Positions 11,125-23,125 of a DNA stretch of 64,000 nt are shown here, piece by piece. Source of the DNA: Agriotes lineatus (Eukaryota > Arthropoda > Insecta > Coleoptera > Elateridae). The DNA is taken from positions 1 through 64,000 of the forward strand of contig CALNHX010002687.1 of assembly GCA_940337035.1 (NCBI GenBank). Direction: 5' to 3'. The stretch's first letter is position 1. Each line of letters begins with the position of its first letter. A model generated the notes under the pieces. The model made no database searches. It saw only the letters and a program-made list of their open reading frames with translations, and had not been told where the DNA came from. Position numbers and translations under genes: made by a program.

Positions 11125-12934
11125 TTTATTATTTACTTTACAAAATGTGTTTACCCTTATTAAATCCTTTTATCAAATTATAAATCTTTGTATTTGTTCA
11201 ACAATTAACCTTTTATAATAATTAATAATAATTAGATTCAATGACTTTAATTGTTGATTGTTCCGTCCTATTGTATTTTTATTTATTGCAAAAGAAATCT
11301 AATCTGACACTGTTTAAATTCTGATTATTTTTTTATAATTGCCAATGCACTCAAATTACATAAATATGCTCTTGTAAACTAGCTAACAGTCACAATAAGC
11401 CCCATTTTTGAACTTTCAATTGCCCCACGTTTTGGGCCGTCATAAAATTATGCAATGGCTTCAACGTTTCGGCACCATAAGTATTAAATTTGATCGCCCT
11501 TCTCTGCTAGCTGTGAGTATTTATTTCTTATTTAAAAATTAATTTCAAATGATTTCTCTTTTAAAAATAATTATTGCCATGAAAACTCAATCATCAGGGT
11601 TAGGTTCTTTTATCTAGTTGTCTTATATTTGACTTGTCATATTTAGAATAAATTTCAATTGTCAAATGACCTTAAATGTCACTTATATTGAATGAATTCA
11701 AAATAATTCTTCTACTTGTAATCAGATACGACCAACGTACACTGTTTTCAATATTATTATGATGTATGACTTTCTCTATCTTTTATAGTAAGTAATAACT
11801 CTTTTAATTATTGCAAGTAATAAATATTGTTCATCTACTTCATTTTTATTCTAGACTAAACTACTAACCAACCTTATTGACTCTACTAATTGCACATCCA
11901 GCACCACAGATCCCCTTGTACAACTAGTCACCACACGAACACGTCCAACTGCAATTAACTGTCAAACCAATTTACAGCCATTAAATCCTCCAGAAAATAT
12001 CCAAATATTTGAAGAATCCAACCTCCTTTTACCAAGACTGTACCTATCGACTTTTATATTACTCCTTCACAACCCTCTTCTGCCAGTAAACTATCCTTGA
12101 TGTACTCCAACTAATATTACTTCTTTTCAGGTTTAATTGTCACGATGATCTGTCCTCTGCATGAAAATGAAATATCCAAATACAACCAATCACTCAGAAT
12201 GATTCCCAGAAAGATACATCAGTCCTTCATTACGGCTCCTACACTTGCAGTAATCCACACCAGTCAAATCCTTTTCACTCCTTCCCATAAACTGTATCAG
12301 TTCCAATAAAGCAGCTCAATCCAAATCTATTCAAATACTGTAGTTTTCTGGTTATTTCTATCTAATTAACTGTATTGCACAATCTCTTCACCGATTATGT
12401 ACTGGTATCACTTCAAAATTACTTTCTCATATTTTTGTACCACGTAGATTTGTTAAAAGCCCTGTTATTTGTATACCACCAAAATATTTATACAAATTAG
12501 GCATAATTTCAAATTTTTTATTATATCAAAAAGGAGTTTTCAAAATTCTGTATACATTTTATGAGTTTGTTATTCTTACTTCAAAAACAACTCTCCTAAC
12601 TACCGTATTTTCATTATTGATGCTTACTATATTAAAATATACATTTGATACCTACATACTTTGTTATATTTTAATATTTTAATTTGGTCTGTCGTATCTG
12701 ATATCAGTAGTAAATAACTTCTATCTTTTAACATCTTACTTTATAAATTAAACTATATGAAATTTATTCTTTCCATTCTCATTTCTTAAAATATAATCTC
12801 TATTTAAATATTTAATTCAAAAAACCTTTTATATTCTAAACTTTTGCAAAGACTGACTACAATGCTTTACCAAATTCTTTTATCGTATTTATCATCAAAC
12901 TATATCCACTCTTATGATATCATAACAATATATT
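11125..12934. other. AT-rich stretch without recognised gene
   Basis: No coding similarity on either strand. Very AT-rich, especially 12.6-12.9 kb. The first few hundred bases precede gypsy gag and could be its leader or LTR, but no second LTR was found to prove it. Confidence 0.4.
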
Positions 12935-13045
12935 GTTCCAGACTATGACATTGGGCCTATTAAGTGACCTTTGGAATGGCCTATCATAATCTGACATCAC
13001 AACTTTCCCAACCTTTAACAAAGAATGACTCTAGTTTTGGTACTA
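12935..13045. repeat. Repeat with TGTTCCAGRCYATGACA start, copy 1
   Basis: Shares TGTTCCAG, ATGACA, TGGGCCTAT, AAGTGACCTT, GGAATGGCCTA and CCAACCTTTAACA in order with 52419-52530. A short inverted match of its first ~25 bp lies at about 13588-13615. Family unknown; a TG-initial LTR end is one possibility. Confidence 0.55.
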
Positions 13046-13369
13046 AATGAACAATCTGTCAGTGCAATGTCCTGGTCATTCTGATACCTGCCAATTATGC
13101 CAAATCTTTAAACTCGTTACTATTTACGTCGTAGTATGTCACTTCATCGTAATATTTAATTTAAAAACAATTCCGAATGGGTAGATACGTAATTTATTCT
13201 CCATTGAAAATAAATCCTTACTAATTTTGACTTCATCTAAAACAGCATTTTTTCAAAATACCTTGCTTGTAAGCTAATGGTATTGCAGTCGAAACAAGTC
13301 TCTTCATGTTTAAAATTTGACGTCAAGTGGATGAAGCACAAACCAAGAGAAAGTGTAAGAACTAAAGCA

Positions 13370-13422
13370 ATTACACCACAAGTGGTGTAATGGAAGTTCA
13401 TTATACCATTAGTGATGTAATG
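13370..13422. repeat. Adjacent short palindromes of ATTACACCAC type
   Basis: ATTACACCAC (13370-13379), AA, GTGGTGTAAT (13382-13391) is perfect. A second, imperfect one follows at 13399-13422 (CATTATACC ... GATGTAATG). Same architecture as the 27.4-kb palindromes. Confidence 0.7.
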
Positions 13423-13569
13423 AGCTTCATTCCCTAACTGGAATAGTGTCAAATGGATGACGTAATAAGTTACTAATTTCAATGGAGTAGATAAAATAGT
13501 TTATTAAAGTCAAATATATTTGAATGTTTTTAAAAATTAGCTTGTCTTGGAATAGCCTAACAGAAAATT

Positions 13570-13582
13570 TGGTATCAGAGCC
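13570..13582 (+). other. tRNA-primer-binding-site-like motif
   Basis: TGGTATCAGAGCC resembles an initiator-Met tRNA primer-binding site used by some LTR elements. It lies beside the short inverted match to the TGTTCCAG repeat. No LTR pair or retroelement frame is attached, so this is only a motif. Confidence 0.25.
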
Positions 13583-13701
13583 AATGTCACGGCCTGGAAC
13601 AATATAGACCAACTTGATTAATTCTATTCTGTTTTAATTTTGTCAAATCGATTAAAAGATTTAATTCCGATTGTTGACCACCAACATTTTCAACTAATGC
13701 C

Positions 13702-14013
13702 CTATCGACAGCGTTGCCGAACGGTTAGGGAGCTTAGGCTGCGGTGCCACGGTACGGGGTTCAATCCCCACATCTGGTAACTGGCGGACGGTTCACCTAG
13801 TCGCTTTAAAAATTGGGTACCAAAACTACAGTTGTGGAAGTAGGGAAAGTAAGGCAGTCGTGATGCTAGCCACATCGCCCAGTACAACGTTAACTGTGTG
13901 CCACATTGACTGGGTTTTGGAAAGAGACGTTTCGGCGACCCTGACTCTCCTTGTCTCAGGCCATGTTCCTACATGGAATGAAGTGCCCGAATTTTACTTT
14001 TACCTTTTTTAAT
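13702..14013 (+). mobile_element. tRNA-derived SINE
   Basis: A pol III A box (TTGCCGAACGG, 13714-13724) and B box (GGTTCAATCCC, 13758-13768) are spaced as in a tRNA. A non-tRNA body follows to about 14013, ending in a pyrimidine-rich tail. No perfect tRNA cloverleaf forms, so this is a SINE rather than a tRNA gene. Confidence 0.7.
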
Positions 14014-14574
14014 TCGAACTAGGTGTCGTATTGGTATCCTGTAATATTATTCCTCTCACGTCCACATACGAAAGTGGCAGTTTCCATACAGTCAAGTAGC
14101 TACGAAAAATTACAATATCATTCACCCAGTCGTTATCATAACTAACGTATTTGTTATTAAAATATTGCACAAGTCACAGTTATACCAGCGTACATAAACA
14201 AGTAGAGACACTCACTGTCGGTTCCTTTGATGTGAAAATACCGATTTGAATGACCTTGTACGGCTCCTGGGGGGTACTTTCCGATAGTAGTAACAGATGG
14301 CGCCACTACTTTGCCACAACCAAGGCCGACTATATTAAATGTAAAACATAAAGGCCTTCCCAAACTGTACACTCGCTTGCGCCGCCTTTAGGAGAAATTT
14401 TTTAACATTTGGTTGGTTTCCTAGCTTTATGTCAAAGTCAAAGTCAATGTCACATCATACGCTAATTTGTTTACACAATTACAATTTTGTTATTAAAAGA
14501 AAATGTAAGGTAAATATATCTTTAATCAATGTTAAACATAAATATATTAATGAAAAACTGATTAATATACAGTT

Positions 14575-17360
14575 TTACAATTTTAGAACTTTTCTACTGA
14601 GCGGTTTGTTACAAACGATTTTTCTTTTTACAGAATCAGTGCGTTCTAAGCATATATTGTCAAGAACAGGCTTTGCTACTGTTTGGATTATTGTAGTACA
14701 TAGTTCCTTCTTATGCAGTGAACAAGAAAGTAAAGGATTGTGTTTTAAAGATGGTTCGATCAGCTCAGTGAGTTGATTACAGGTTTTATTACATTTTATA
14801 AAAGGCAAAAGTTCCTGTATTAGATCTGAAATCCTTTTCACAATTCCTACAAAAACTCCATTAGGATATATCAAACCTCCACGATCTTGTAAACTAATTA
14901 ATCGAAGCAGATGCCCCGGAACTGTCTTGGTCAGTAACAGCGAAATGCAATCATCGCATACAAACTTCTGTTCAACTTTCCTAATTATGTAGCCCGCAAC
15001 AAATGCTACAGAAGCAGAATAAATAGTGGCATCAGGTACACTATTTTTTTGTAAATTTTGAATTTGAACTCTTACTTCCATTGGTAGTAACAGCTCTTCC
15101 ATGTTATTAGGTGTTGCCAAGAGACTCGATTCAAGTGGTGCACAGCTTACAAAGCTTACATTTTCAGCTGTATTGGATGAAGACGAAGCCTTAACCACCC
15201 CGCAACGCAAGATTTGTCGTAATGAATATTCTGCCGATCTTGCATCCACAGTATCATTGGAACCACATTTGAGACGAACATGTGAAAAGGTTGCTTCCAC
15301 GGCATCGGAACTAAATGACCGGCTTAATACATAATAAAATCCTGCTTGTTGAAGCAGAAACTTTATACATAAATATGTACTTTGTGCTGTAAATTTTAAA
15401 GCATGCGCTGTCTCATCTGTTAATCCTTGCATGCCTCTACTGACAGAACTGTTTTGTATTTCATCTATGTAACTCGGAAATGTAATATTAACCAGTGTAG
15501 CCTTTCATCGGAAACATGAACGTAAGGTGCAATATCGCTATTTAAAGTGCGAATGCATTGATACCTATTTGAAACATTGTGCACTTGGAAGAAGTGGTAC
15601 ATGTTTTCCATGTACAACACTGTAGCATCAATGCCAATAAAACGTTCATCTTCGGCTTCTTTTAAAAATTTTAATGAAGCAGTTACAGCAGGAGTAAATA
15701 CTTGTATGGCTCTTAAAACATTCATTTTCTCAAAACTTGTAGGATGTAAGTGTTTTCTTGTCAAATAACGGACAGGCTTAATTGGTAGATCTTTTTGCAG
15801 GTTATAATGGGTGTTCATAAACAGTCGTCATCCCAGTAGGTTTTGACTTCAGAAACGTATGTCTATTAAAATTGAGAAAAAATGCGCTATGACAGTACTC
15901 AATGACGTTTCATTGTGTTGCACGAATTAATCAAAGACATAACATTTTGTTTTTCAAAGCAACTGGGATGACGACTGTTTATGAACACCCGTTATAATTT
16001 TTTTAAATATGAAGAAGAGATAATTCCTTGTGATGAACACATATCACGATCCAGAAATAAATTCCTAGCATTTTTCAGTGCATGGCAAAAATCAAAAGAT
16101 AAAAAAAACGGTAAAGGTGGAAGAAACGGGTGTTCGATTTGATTTTGAATTGATGATCCTCCACTTAGCATTTTAAAAAGTGCAGTATTCGACGAAAAAT
16201 TATCAGTTACAAGCCTTAGGACAATGAATCCACAGTCAGTTAAAAGTTTTAGTACCCTCATTGTCAAAGAATAATAAACATCGGTTGTTAGCGAAGCGTG
16301 AAAGAAATATCCTGCCGGAATGATAAACCTGCTTGACAATCCTTGTACCACAAAACATAACATCTTGTTAGCGATGATGGGAGTTTGGCCAGCAAAACTT
16401 GTGCTACATGTATCAAGACCATAAATTCGATCTTCTGTACGACTATAACTCATTTTTTCTTTTATGGCCATGTCATCGACTATTAATGAACAGATCCTTT
16501 GTGTTGGGTGTTTCATCTGTTTAATCTCAGCCTGTAGACGTTGTGCAATTAGTTCGTTTTGTCCATTAAACGTGCCAAGATAACGCGAAATAGTTGTTTT
16601 TGATGGCAGTACAGTCAAGTTCTTTCGGCAGAATCCGTAACCTGTAGGAGAACAGAACCTCCAAACAGTACACATTCGCACTGTTAATTCTGACCATTTT
16701 GGGTTCTTTCTGGGATAATTTTGAATGCAGTCCATCAAAAATACAGCCTTTACGTTTGAGTTTTCTGCATCGTCAATAATTTTCTTTAAGGATTCAAAAG
16801 CTGGTAAATTGTTATTGACATATTTTTGTATATCCCTAAGTTCTGATAAACAATTTTTATATTTTAGAGTGGTGTTTTGCAAATCTAGTGTAAGAGCGTT
16901 CATTTGTTCCTGAAGGGTAGCTATATCATTGAAAAATGTCGAGTTTACTGAAACTGGTTCATAATTTTCGATCCTGGGTTGGGATTTTGAACAGCTTTGT
17001 GAATTAACAAAATTCTAAAATGTAGAGACTGTTTGGTATGGGTAGTGATAAATAAACATACAATTTAACTTACAAAAATAGACTGTACTGATCCTTTTTT
17101 TAAACGATAATATTTAAAACTAGTATTAATTTCTTGTTCTCTAAAGTGCTTTGTACACAATACTGTAAGATCTGTAATTTTACTTATATCTGTAATATAA
17201 ATTGAGTTGTTTAAATAAATACAAAGCTCATGAGTTTTTTCTTGTACCTACCACAAATTTCGTGTAAGAATTTGAGCCACTTTTCTCGAATTTCTAATTC
17301 GCTTGGTATTTGAAAGAAAGGTGCATTTTTATTATGGCAAAGAAAGCATTTCCTACCCAT
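14575..17360 (-). pseudogene. P-element (THAP9-like) transposase, spliced, interrupted
   Basis: Exon 1 (17360-17252) starts MGRKCFLCHNKNAPFF, giving the first Cys pair of a THAP zinc finger; donor GTAGGT. Exon 2 (17189-17074) follows an ATTACAG acceptor in phase and gives CTKHF (second Cys/His pair) and RLKKGSVQSIF, the place of the THAP AVPTP box; donor GTAAGT. Exon 3 starts at 17014 after TTTTAG, again in phase. The transposase core includes LPSKTTISRYL and SLIVDDMAIKEKMSY, then SYLKKL at about 16000, where a 182-bp MITE (15809-15990) cuts the frame; similarity resumes at LQKDLPIKPVRYL. A single-base shift near 15480 moves to the last frame, which holds FSSDAVEATFSHVR, the P/THAP9 C-terminal signature, and ends at 14575. 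The protein would bind element ends through THAP and catalyse cut-and-paste transposition. Apart from these two lesions the gene looks complete. Confidence 0.88.
15809..15990. mobile_element. 182-bp MITE inside the P transposase
   Basis: Perfect 29-bp inverted ends (GGGTGTTCATAAACAGTCGT start) with 8-bp TSDs GTTATAAT at 15801-15808 and 15991-15998. No coding content. Removing it plus one TSD restores the transposase reading direction, so it is younger than the P element. An 8-bp TSD fits hAT or P; the superfamily is not certain. Confidence 0.9.
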
Positions 17361-17551
17361 TGTGAAAGAGACCACTACCAGAAATGTAATCTTTCAAATA
17401 TGAAGGAAGAATTTTTTGGGTCTGTTCCTAGGCAATATTCGAATATTTAAATTTCATAGTTTGCAAATTTGTTAGCAGATGGCGCAAGCGAGTGTACAGT
17501 TTGGGAAGGCCTTTATGTTTTACATTTAATATAGTCGGCCTTGGCCACAAC

Positions 17552-17631
17552 CATGGATATATTAGTACAGGATACGTTCACTACATGTAAACATGGATAT
17601 ATTAGTACAGGATACGTTCACTACATGTAAA
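17552..17631. repeat. 40-bp tandem duplication beginning CATGGATATATT
   Basis: Two identical 40-bp units (17552-17591, 17592-17631) start right after the P-element TSD. The unit start matches the terminus of the repeat at 21486. Confidence 0.9.
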
Positions 17632-18442
17632 CGTACGTCGAATCTTAAAATAACATATCACGGAGTTCGGTACCTTCCCCCATTTCATTCTAACTTATAT
17701 CACTTTATTTCTCTCTCCCTTTAGACGTATTTCATACAATGTTTCGTACGCTTAATTTTGAAGTTTTGAAATGAAAACGTCAGAAGTGTCATACAATTTC
17801 ACAGTTTATTCTTCGAAAATTGAACTTTAGCAATAGTTTTGATTGCTATTATCAAAGAGGATATATCCTCTTTGGCTATTATTATCAACCGTAAAACTCA
17901 AAGGCGTTAGTGAGTGAATATCTTGCACACCCCCACACCTCATCGAGTGAGGTTATCAAGTGTTACCTGTTGAGGTTATGTTTTCTAATTTGTGTTTATT
18001 TATACGATTACTTCTTTTCTACATTTTGTAGCATCTTGAGACCAAAAAGACTATTTCTGGCACCATGTAACACGAGTTAAATGTATTTTATCAGAATTTC
18101 TCTCAATGGCGAGTCCAAGTACCTCTTTAAAGGATAGCGCTATACGTAATTCACACATTGAGAGTGACAGAAATAGATGGTACGTCTTGTTCAACTATAT
18201 CAACGGCACGCCGTATCTTGTAGTTATATATCTATGCATGTAAACGTACGTCGAATCTTAAAATAACATATCACGGAGTTCGGTACCTTCCCCCATTTCA
18301 TTCTAACCTGTATCACTTTATTTCTCTCTCCCTTTAGACGTATTTCATACAATGTTTCGTACGCTTAATTTTGATGTTTTGAAATGAAAACGTCAGAAGT
18401 GTCATTCATTTTCACAGTTTATTCTTCGAAAATTGAACTTGA
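17625..18442. repeat. A-B-A composite direct repeat
   Basis: Segment A (17625-17828) recurs almost unchanged at 18238-18442. Segment B (17893-18233) lies between them and recurs at 21136-21477. B ends TATATATCTATG. A 22-bp perfect palindrome (17853-17874, CAAAGAGGATA and its complement) lies in a 44-bp insert between A and B that is absent from the 21-kb copy. No coding content. Confidence 0.85.
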
Positions 18443-18656
18443 GAACAATGAGAACGTGCATAATTTGCTCTATTTCTTGTAATTCTTCAAGCGAAGACCT
18501 ATCTTTTCACCGGTGTGTTAAGTAGATAGTTTGTTTAATTAAAACCTTTAAAAAATTATTTCAGTTTTTTTATTGATATTCATATCCCTCATAGCATTAG
18601 GAAAGAAATGAATATCAAAAAAGTTCCCTATCCAAGCTTCAAAAAGGATTTATTCC

Positions 18657-19386
18657 CTACAGTTTTTCAAGGCACCTAACTTCTGAATGACTTATGAACT
18701 GTAAAGTTGAAGCTAATGTTTCCTTTTGCTTCTTCAGCTGTTCGTCCACATTCTCGTCATGTTTTTCATCAAATTCGAATGTGAGAAATAACAGCAGTTC
18801 ATGCAGATGTGTGGGGGTTTGAAAAAAATAGTAACTGTTCGTTACCACGCAACTGAGGTGCAAGCTCCAGCAAGCCATATAAATTTGGTTGCGCGTTCTT
18901 GTAAAATGGGGTGCAGGAAGAGATATGATTGATCTCGAAGTTCTTAGTGATGAAAAGAATGATATTGAGGACTGTACATTATTAGAAGCAGATTTATTCT
19001 CATATTCTTTAACATACTTGTACAATTCTTGTCCATTTTCTTGAGATTAGTACGTGATCTACAATTTGGTTCCCATATGTTTTCCCGGGTATCATCCAGG
19101 TGATTTTGTGTTCTTTTTTATGTATAAATTTCGTGCTCACAATGTATGTATTTGTCATTGCAGCTAGGGTGCATAGTCTTGTTCCATTGTCATTCGTGGT
19201 TTCTTTTCCTGCTACCTCTGTATTGTTCCCTCCCTTTCCAATCTTAGCATTGAAGTCTCCTATTATTATTAACGTGTCGTTTCTAGGTACTTCTTCACAT
19301 GTTGTCTCGACTTTGCTATAGAAATGTAAGAAATTACCAATTTTAAATTTTGGCTTAGACCAAATCACGGGTGGCTCGAGTACCAT
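18657..19386 (-). pseudogene. LINE endonuclease (APE/EEP) fragment
   Basis: The 19386-19009 frame carries the apurinic-endonuclease signature of non-LTR retrotransposons: NDTLIIIGDFNAKIGK, NGTRLCTLAAMT, KKEHKITWMIPG and NQIVDHVLIS (catalytic GDFNA and DHVLIS). It would nick target DNA to prime reverse transcription. Both ends are missing, and the 18657-19025 frame downstream shows nothing recognisable. RTE- or Jockey-like by motif; dead fragment. Confidence 0.75.
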
Positions 19387-19525
19387 ACTCCATCAAACAA
19401 ATCCTTGCAAGGCACATAAAAATGAAAAATATTCGATGCTTACTAATTTTTTCTGAAAATGGGTCTTTTTCATAATGCACAACCAAATAAACACGGCTAT
19501 TTATTTAATAACCAACTGTTTTGGG

Positions 19526-19978
19526 CTAAAATGCACAATCCGAGGCCAATTACACTGCGAAATCTTTTCACAAATAATATCATAAGAGCATTAATTCTTT
19601 CCGGAAATTTTTTTGAGTGCGTTCCAATAACGTCGTATTAATTTGCCTGAGCGGGACGCGAAGGCAAATTAGGACGTTGTTGGAATGCACGAATAATAAT
19701 TTCCGGACATGAATTAATGCTCGAATGCAGATTCGGTAAGAAAATCGTAACGACACAAACCTTAAAAAGAAGTAATGTTTACCTGCAAAAAATTTCCAAG
19801 AATTTTTTGTTGTTGTCTTGGTTACGGCTCTTGAACTAATTTTTCTATTGGTCATTAATGAGTGTCGTACGATTTTCCTTATAATTTTGGTTATGGTTAG
19901 TAGAGAAACAACATTAAATAATTATTAATATTAACAATAGCAGGGATATTGGCCTCGGATTCTGCATTTTCCCAGTTG
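19526..19978. mobile_element. Palindromic element with AATCCGAGGCCAAT ends and inner hairpin
   Basis: AAAATGCACAATCCGAGGCC (about 19530-19549) and its near complement (about 19953-19975) form outer ends. Inside is a ~60-bp hairpin: arms 19586-19647 and 19663-19722, tip TGAGCGGGACGCGAA. Two further partial copies of the end motif occur, one near 19728. No gene. Confidence 0.7.
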
Positions 19979-20005
19979 TTGCATGTATCAAAGTTCTGCT
20001 TCCTT

Positions 20006-20900
20006 TTTATTTATTTATTTATAATATTAGACGGCTGAGCCGATAAAACATATCAATCGAAAACTAGAGCTAATAAGATATTTAAACTTAACTAAAAATT
20101 AAAATTGAAGGCACATAATAATGTAGTAAATAATAAGATATAACATTCTACTTGCAACACTTGCAAACTTGAAAATTTTACAGAATGAAATTATACAACT
20201 ACAGCTATTAACTTAACTTAAATTAACCACTCAATTTGTCCAAGGCGTTTACTAAAGGCGCACAGACAACTGACTAGGGAAGAGCGTTCCAATCTCTAAA
20301 AATTCTGTTGAATAAACAGAACTGTCGACACATTTTATTAAATCTTTCGCGCACTAGCTTGAACTCGTGGCCACGCAACCGCACATTCTCACTAGTCACA
20401 AACCCTTCAATGACTACAGTGTAGTAACCGTGGAGGATTTTATAAGTTTCTATTAGGTCACCTCTTAAATGTCTTTCAGAAATCGATGATAGCCCCAATA
20501 CCTGCAGCCTCTGTTCATATGGCAGTTTTCAAATAGTTGGCGATAACTTGGTAATACGTTTCTGGGTCAGTTCAAGAGCATGAATGTCTTTAGCAAGGAA
20601 AGGCTTCCAAAAGCAGGACGCATACTTCAAAATTGGCCGAATATAGGTTTTATAAATTTTCGCTAAAAGTTGAGGAGACATGTTTTTAAAAGCGATCGAA
20701 ACTAGGTAGGTGCTACTCCCATTTAAAATCCGACGACACGGTGACCCTAAGATCTTTTTGTTGATAAACCGCCTTTATAAGCACATTGTTCAGAAAATAC
20801 ATGTAGCTAGGGTTGTGGTAACCCATGCGCAACACGCATTTTTGTTCGTTGAGCTCTAACACCCACTTTGAACACCATTCTTGGAGTCGCAAAAAGATAA
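20006..20900 (-). pseudogene. CR1/L2-like LINE 3' fragment
   Basis: Reading leftward, RT C-terminal motifs appear: KYASCFWKPFLAKDIHALE, LPYEQRLQVLGLSSISERHL, RGDLIETYKIL, RGHEFKLVRERFNK and IFRDWNALP (to 20274). The 3' end is an AATAAATAAATAAA tail on this strand (about 20006-20025). The 'R..RGDLIE.YKI ... F..R....WN.LP' layout is typical of CR1/L2-type elements. Upstream parts are missing and stops are present. Confidence 0.75.
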
Positions 20901-21135
20901 TTTTCTACCATTCTTCAAAATGGTGCATCTTGTAAAGGACAAACTCAGTTTCAGAGCAAAGTAGTGTTCACAAACTTCTTTTATCAGGATCATTAATTTC
21001 CTTTCAGCCAGCCTCTGACAAGTTAAAACGATTAGACATGGTGACCTAAAAAATTTATCATGAAAAATAATGCTACATGAAAATTTAACTTGTTAGCGGA
21101 CCTACCAGTTAAACTGTTGTTTACATGGTTTTGAT

Positions 21136-21540
21136 TGTAAAACTCAAAGGCGTTAGCGAGTGAATATCTTGCACACCCCCTCATCGAGTGATGTTATCAA
21201 GTGTTGACTGTTGAGGTTATGTTTTCTATTTTGTGTTTATTTTTACGATTACTTCTTTTCTACATTTTGTAGCATCTTGAGACCAAAAAGACTATCTCTG
21301 GCACCATGTAACACGAGTTAAATGTATTATATCAGAATTTCTCTCAATGACGAGTCCAAGTACCTCTCTAAAGGATAGCGCTATACGTAATTCACGCATT
21401 GAGAGTGACAGAAATAGATGGTACGTCTTGGTCAACTATAGCAACGGCACGCCGTATCTTGTACTTATATATCTATGGCCACAACCATAGATATATAAGT
21501 ACAAGATACGGCGTGCCGTTGCTATAGCTGAACAAGACGC
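21136..21540. repeat. Copy of segment B plus a facing partial copy
   Basis: 21136-21477 repeats segment B of 17893-18233 and ends ATATATCTATG. Then come the 8 bases GCCACAAC (21478-21485). A reversed partial copy starts at 21486 (CATAGATATATAAGTACAAG) and loses similarity at about 21540. The two ends face each other across one GCCACAAC. Confidence 0.8.
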
Positions 21541-21719
21541 ACGGTAAAGCGCAAGAATTGATTATTCTTCATGCCGGAGGTAGAAAAGATTTCGTACCAA
21601 ATTCATTCCTGACATTTTCTCTATTGAAAACCCATTTTATGTACCAATCGCCTAAAGGAATGTAATTTCTCAGTTAAATTAACACCCCCTTCATTTTATT
21701 CGACTTCGAATACAGCTTT

Positions 21720-22008
21720 CATTGTAGGTCTCTTTTTATGGCAAAGTTATAGATCACACTTGGGATTACTTCTTCTTTATATTGATCGACAGATGACCTG
21801 GGGTAAGTTTAGTAATTTGTTTTCTTGGAGAAGTAAATTTTCTTCCGCCACTTTGTTAGGCTCCTTTAACAATTCGCTTAACTGTATTTAAGCCAACATC
21901 GGTTGCTTTAGTCACCCATTCTTGCAAAACGACTGAGTAAAATTTGCAATAGTTGCTATAGATTCTTTCACGTTCTTGACTACGAATTAGTTTCTTACGG
22001 TTACCCAT
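21720..22008 (-). pseudogene. N-terminal transposase-like fragment with helix-turn-helix
   Basis: From an ATG at 22008 the frame reads MGNRKKLIRSQERERIYS, then ATDVGLNTVKRIVK, an HTH similar to those starting several insect DDE transposases. A stop follows at once, and weak similarity continues in shifted frames. Family not assignable. Confidence 0.35.
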
Positions 22009-22346
22009 AATGCAGGCAGTTCTATAAATAATTAAAAGTTTCTTAAGAAACTACTTTACAAGTCAATATTTTATACTTGTATGTAACTGTCAAAACAGCA
22101 GTAGAGATGCACAATTTAGTCCTTGTAAATGATTGAATAAAGGAACTCCAAAGAAAAAACGCTACAAACTTAACCATATCACGGGCAACGTGTTTTGGTT
22201 TCGACGCCGCAGCCAATAATGAGATTTAGGAAGAGCCAGGCCACAGGCTTAAACATTTTCAATTACAAGTGCGCAAATGTCAGGCTTGACTTTTAAGTTG
22301 GTCGACATTTCTATTTGCATCATATCCTCAAATAGTATCTACTTTA

Positions 22347-22475
22347 TGTAACTAGTCCTCAAAGCAAGGCTTTAGGGGACGAGTCGTAATGTTTCCGGAC
22401 GAGGTGGAGCGAAGCGCAGCCGAGTCCGTAATATGAAGATGAGTCCTCTAAAGCCATTTGAGGACGTGTTGCATA
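22347..22475. repeat. Long hairpin with GAGCGAAGCG apex
   Basis: Arms GTCCTCAAAGCAAGGCTTTA (from 22355) and TAAAGCCATTTGAGGAC (to about 22465) pair with a 3-base bulge; an inner stem pairs CCGGAC with GTCCG. The tip holds TGGAGCGAAGCGCAGC at 22405-22420, close to the tip of the hairpin at 190 bp. Confidence 0.7.
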
Positions 22476-23125
22476 CAACGTTTTTTTTGTATTAGCTCTC
22501 CAAACATTATAATATGAAGTTTCAATTACCATTAACGCGGCATTATATTAGGAGGCCGCGCGAAAATGTATTTTTCGCTGCCCAAACTGGTTACCACAAA
22601 GCAACCACTAATAGAGCGATTTCTCCCATAGTAAGCTTGTATAAAAGTTTCAGCGCCCTACAACGGGTGGGCCAGAAACTATTCCCGCAAGGCGGCAAAA
22701 TTTAAATACGCCATTACTACGATATTTGGATTAATCAAGGATATGCCGTCAACACCAATACAAATTTTGTGTATACATAATTTGCCTTCAACAGAATCTC
22801 CATTTTAAAGTTTTGAACCGCATAAATCGGAATATGCAAAATCTTTATAGGTTCTGAAGTTTACAATAATTATGGAAAAATCAAACAAAATATTTACAAA
22901 TAACCAATATATTTTAAGTAATTCAAATAGCAATATTGTTTATTAAGTATTGTCAATCTTACGTACAATAGTCGTGCTCAATTGCAACAATTTACTTTGG
23001 TTCAAAATGCTTTTCACGCATTTTAAATGATTTGTCGGTGTCAGTTTGACGTATGAGTTTACTATTTACGCACTTTTCAAAAAGCGGACAGTATAGCCCC
23101 TATATTTACATATAGTAGCGACAAC

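Larger units (their letters stand above)
14321..17543. mobile_element. P-superfamily DNA transposon, structurally complete
   Basis: The ends are perfect 63-bp inverted repeats (14321-14383 and 17481-17543, starting CAAGGCCGACTATATTAAAT). They are flanked by identical 8-bp duplications GCCACAAC (14313-14320 and 17544-17551), as expected of P elements. The body of 3.2 kb carries a minus-strand THAP-transposase gene. Perfect terminal repeats and TSDs argue for a fairly recent insertion; the gene inside has a MITE insertion and one apparent frameshift. Confidence 0.93.

Noticed and set aside
13711..13785. Possible tRNA gene
   Set aside because: A and B boxes are good but no full cloverleaf forms and a SINE body follows.
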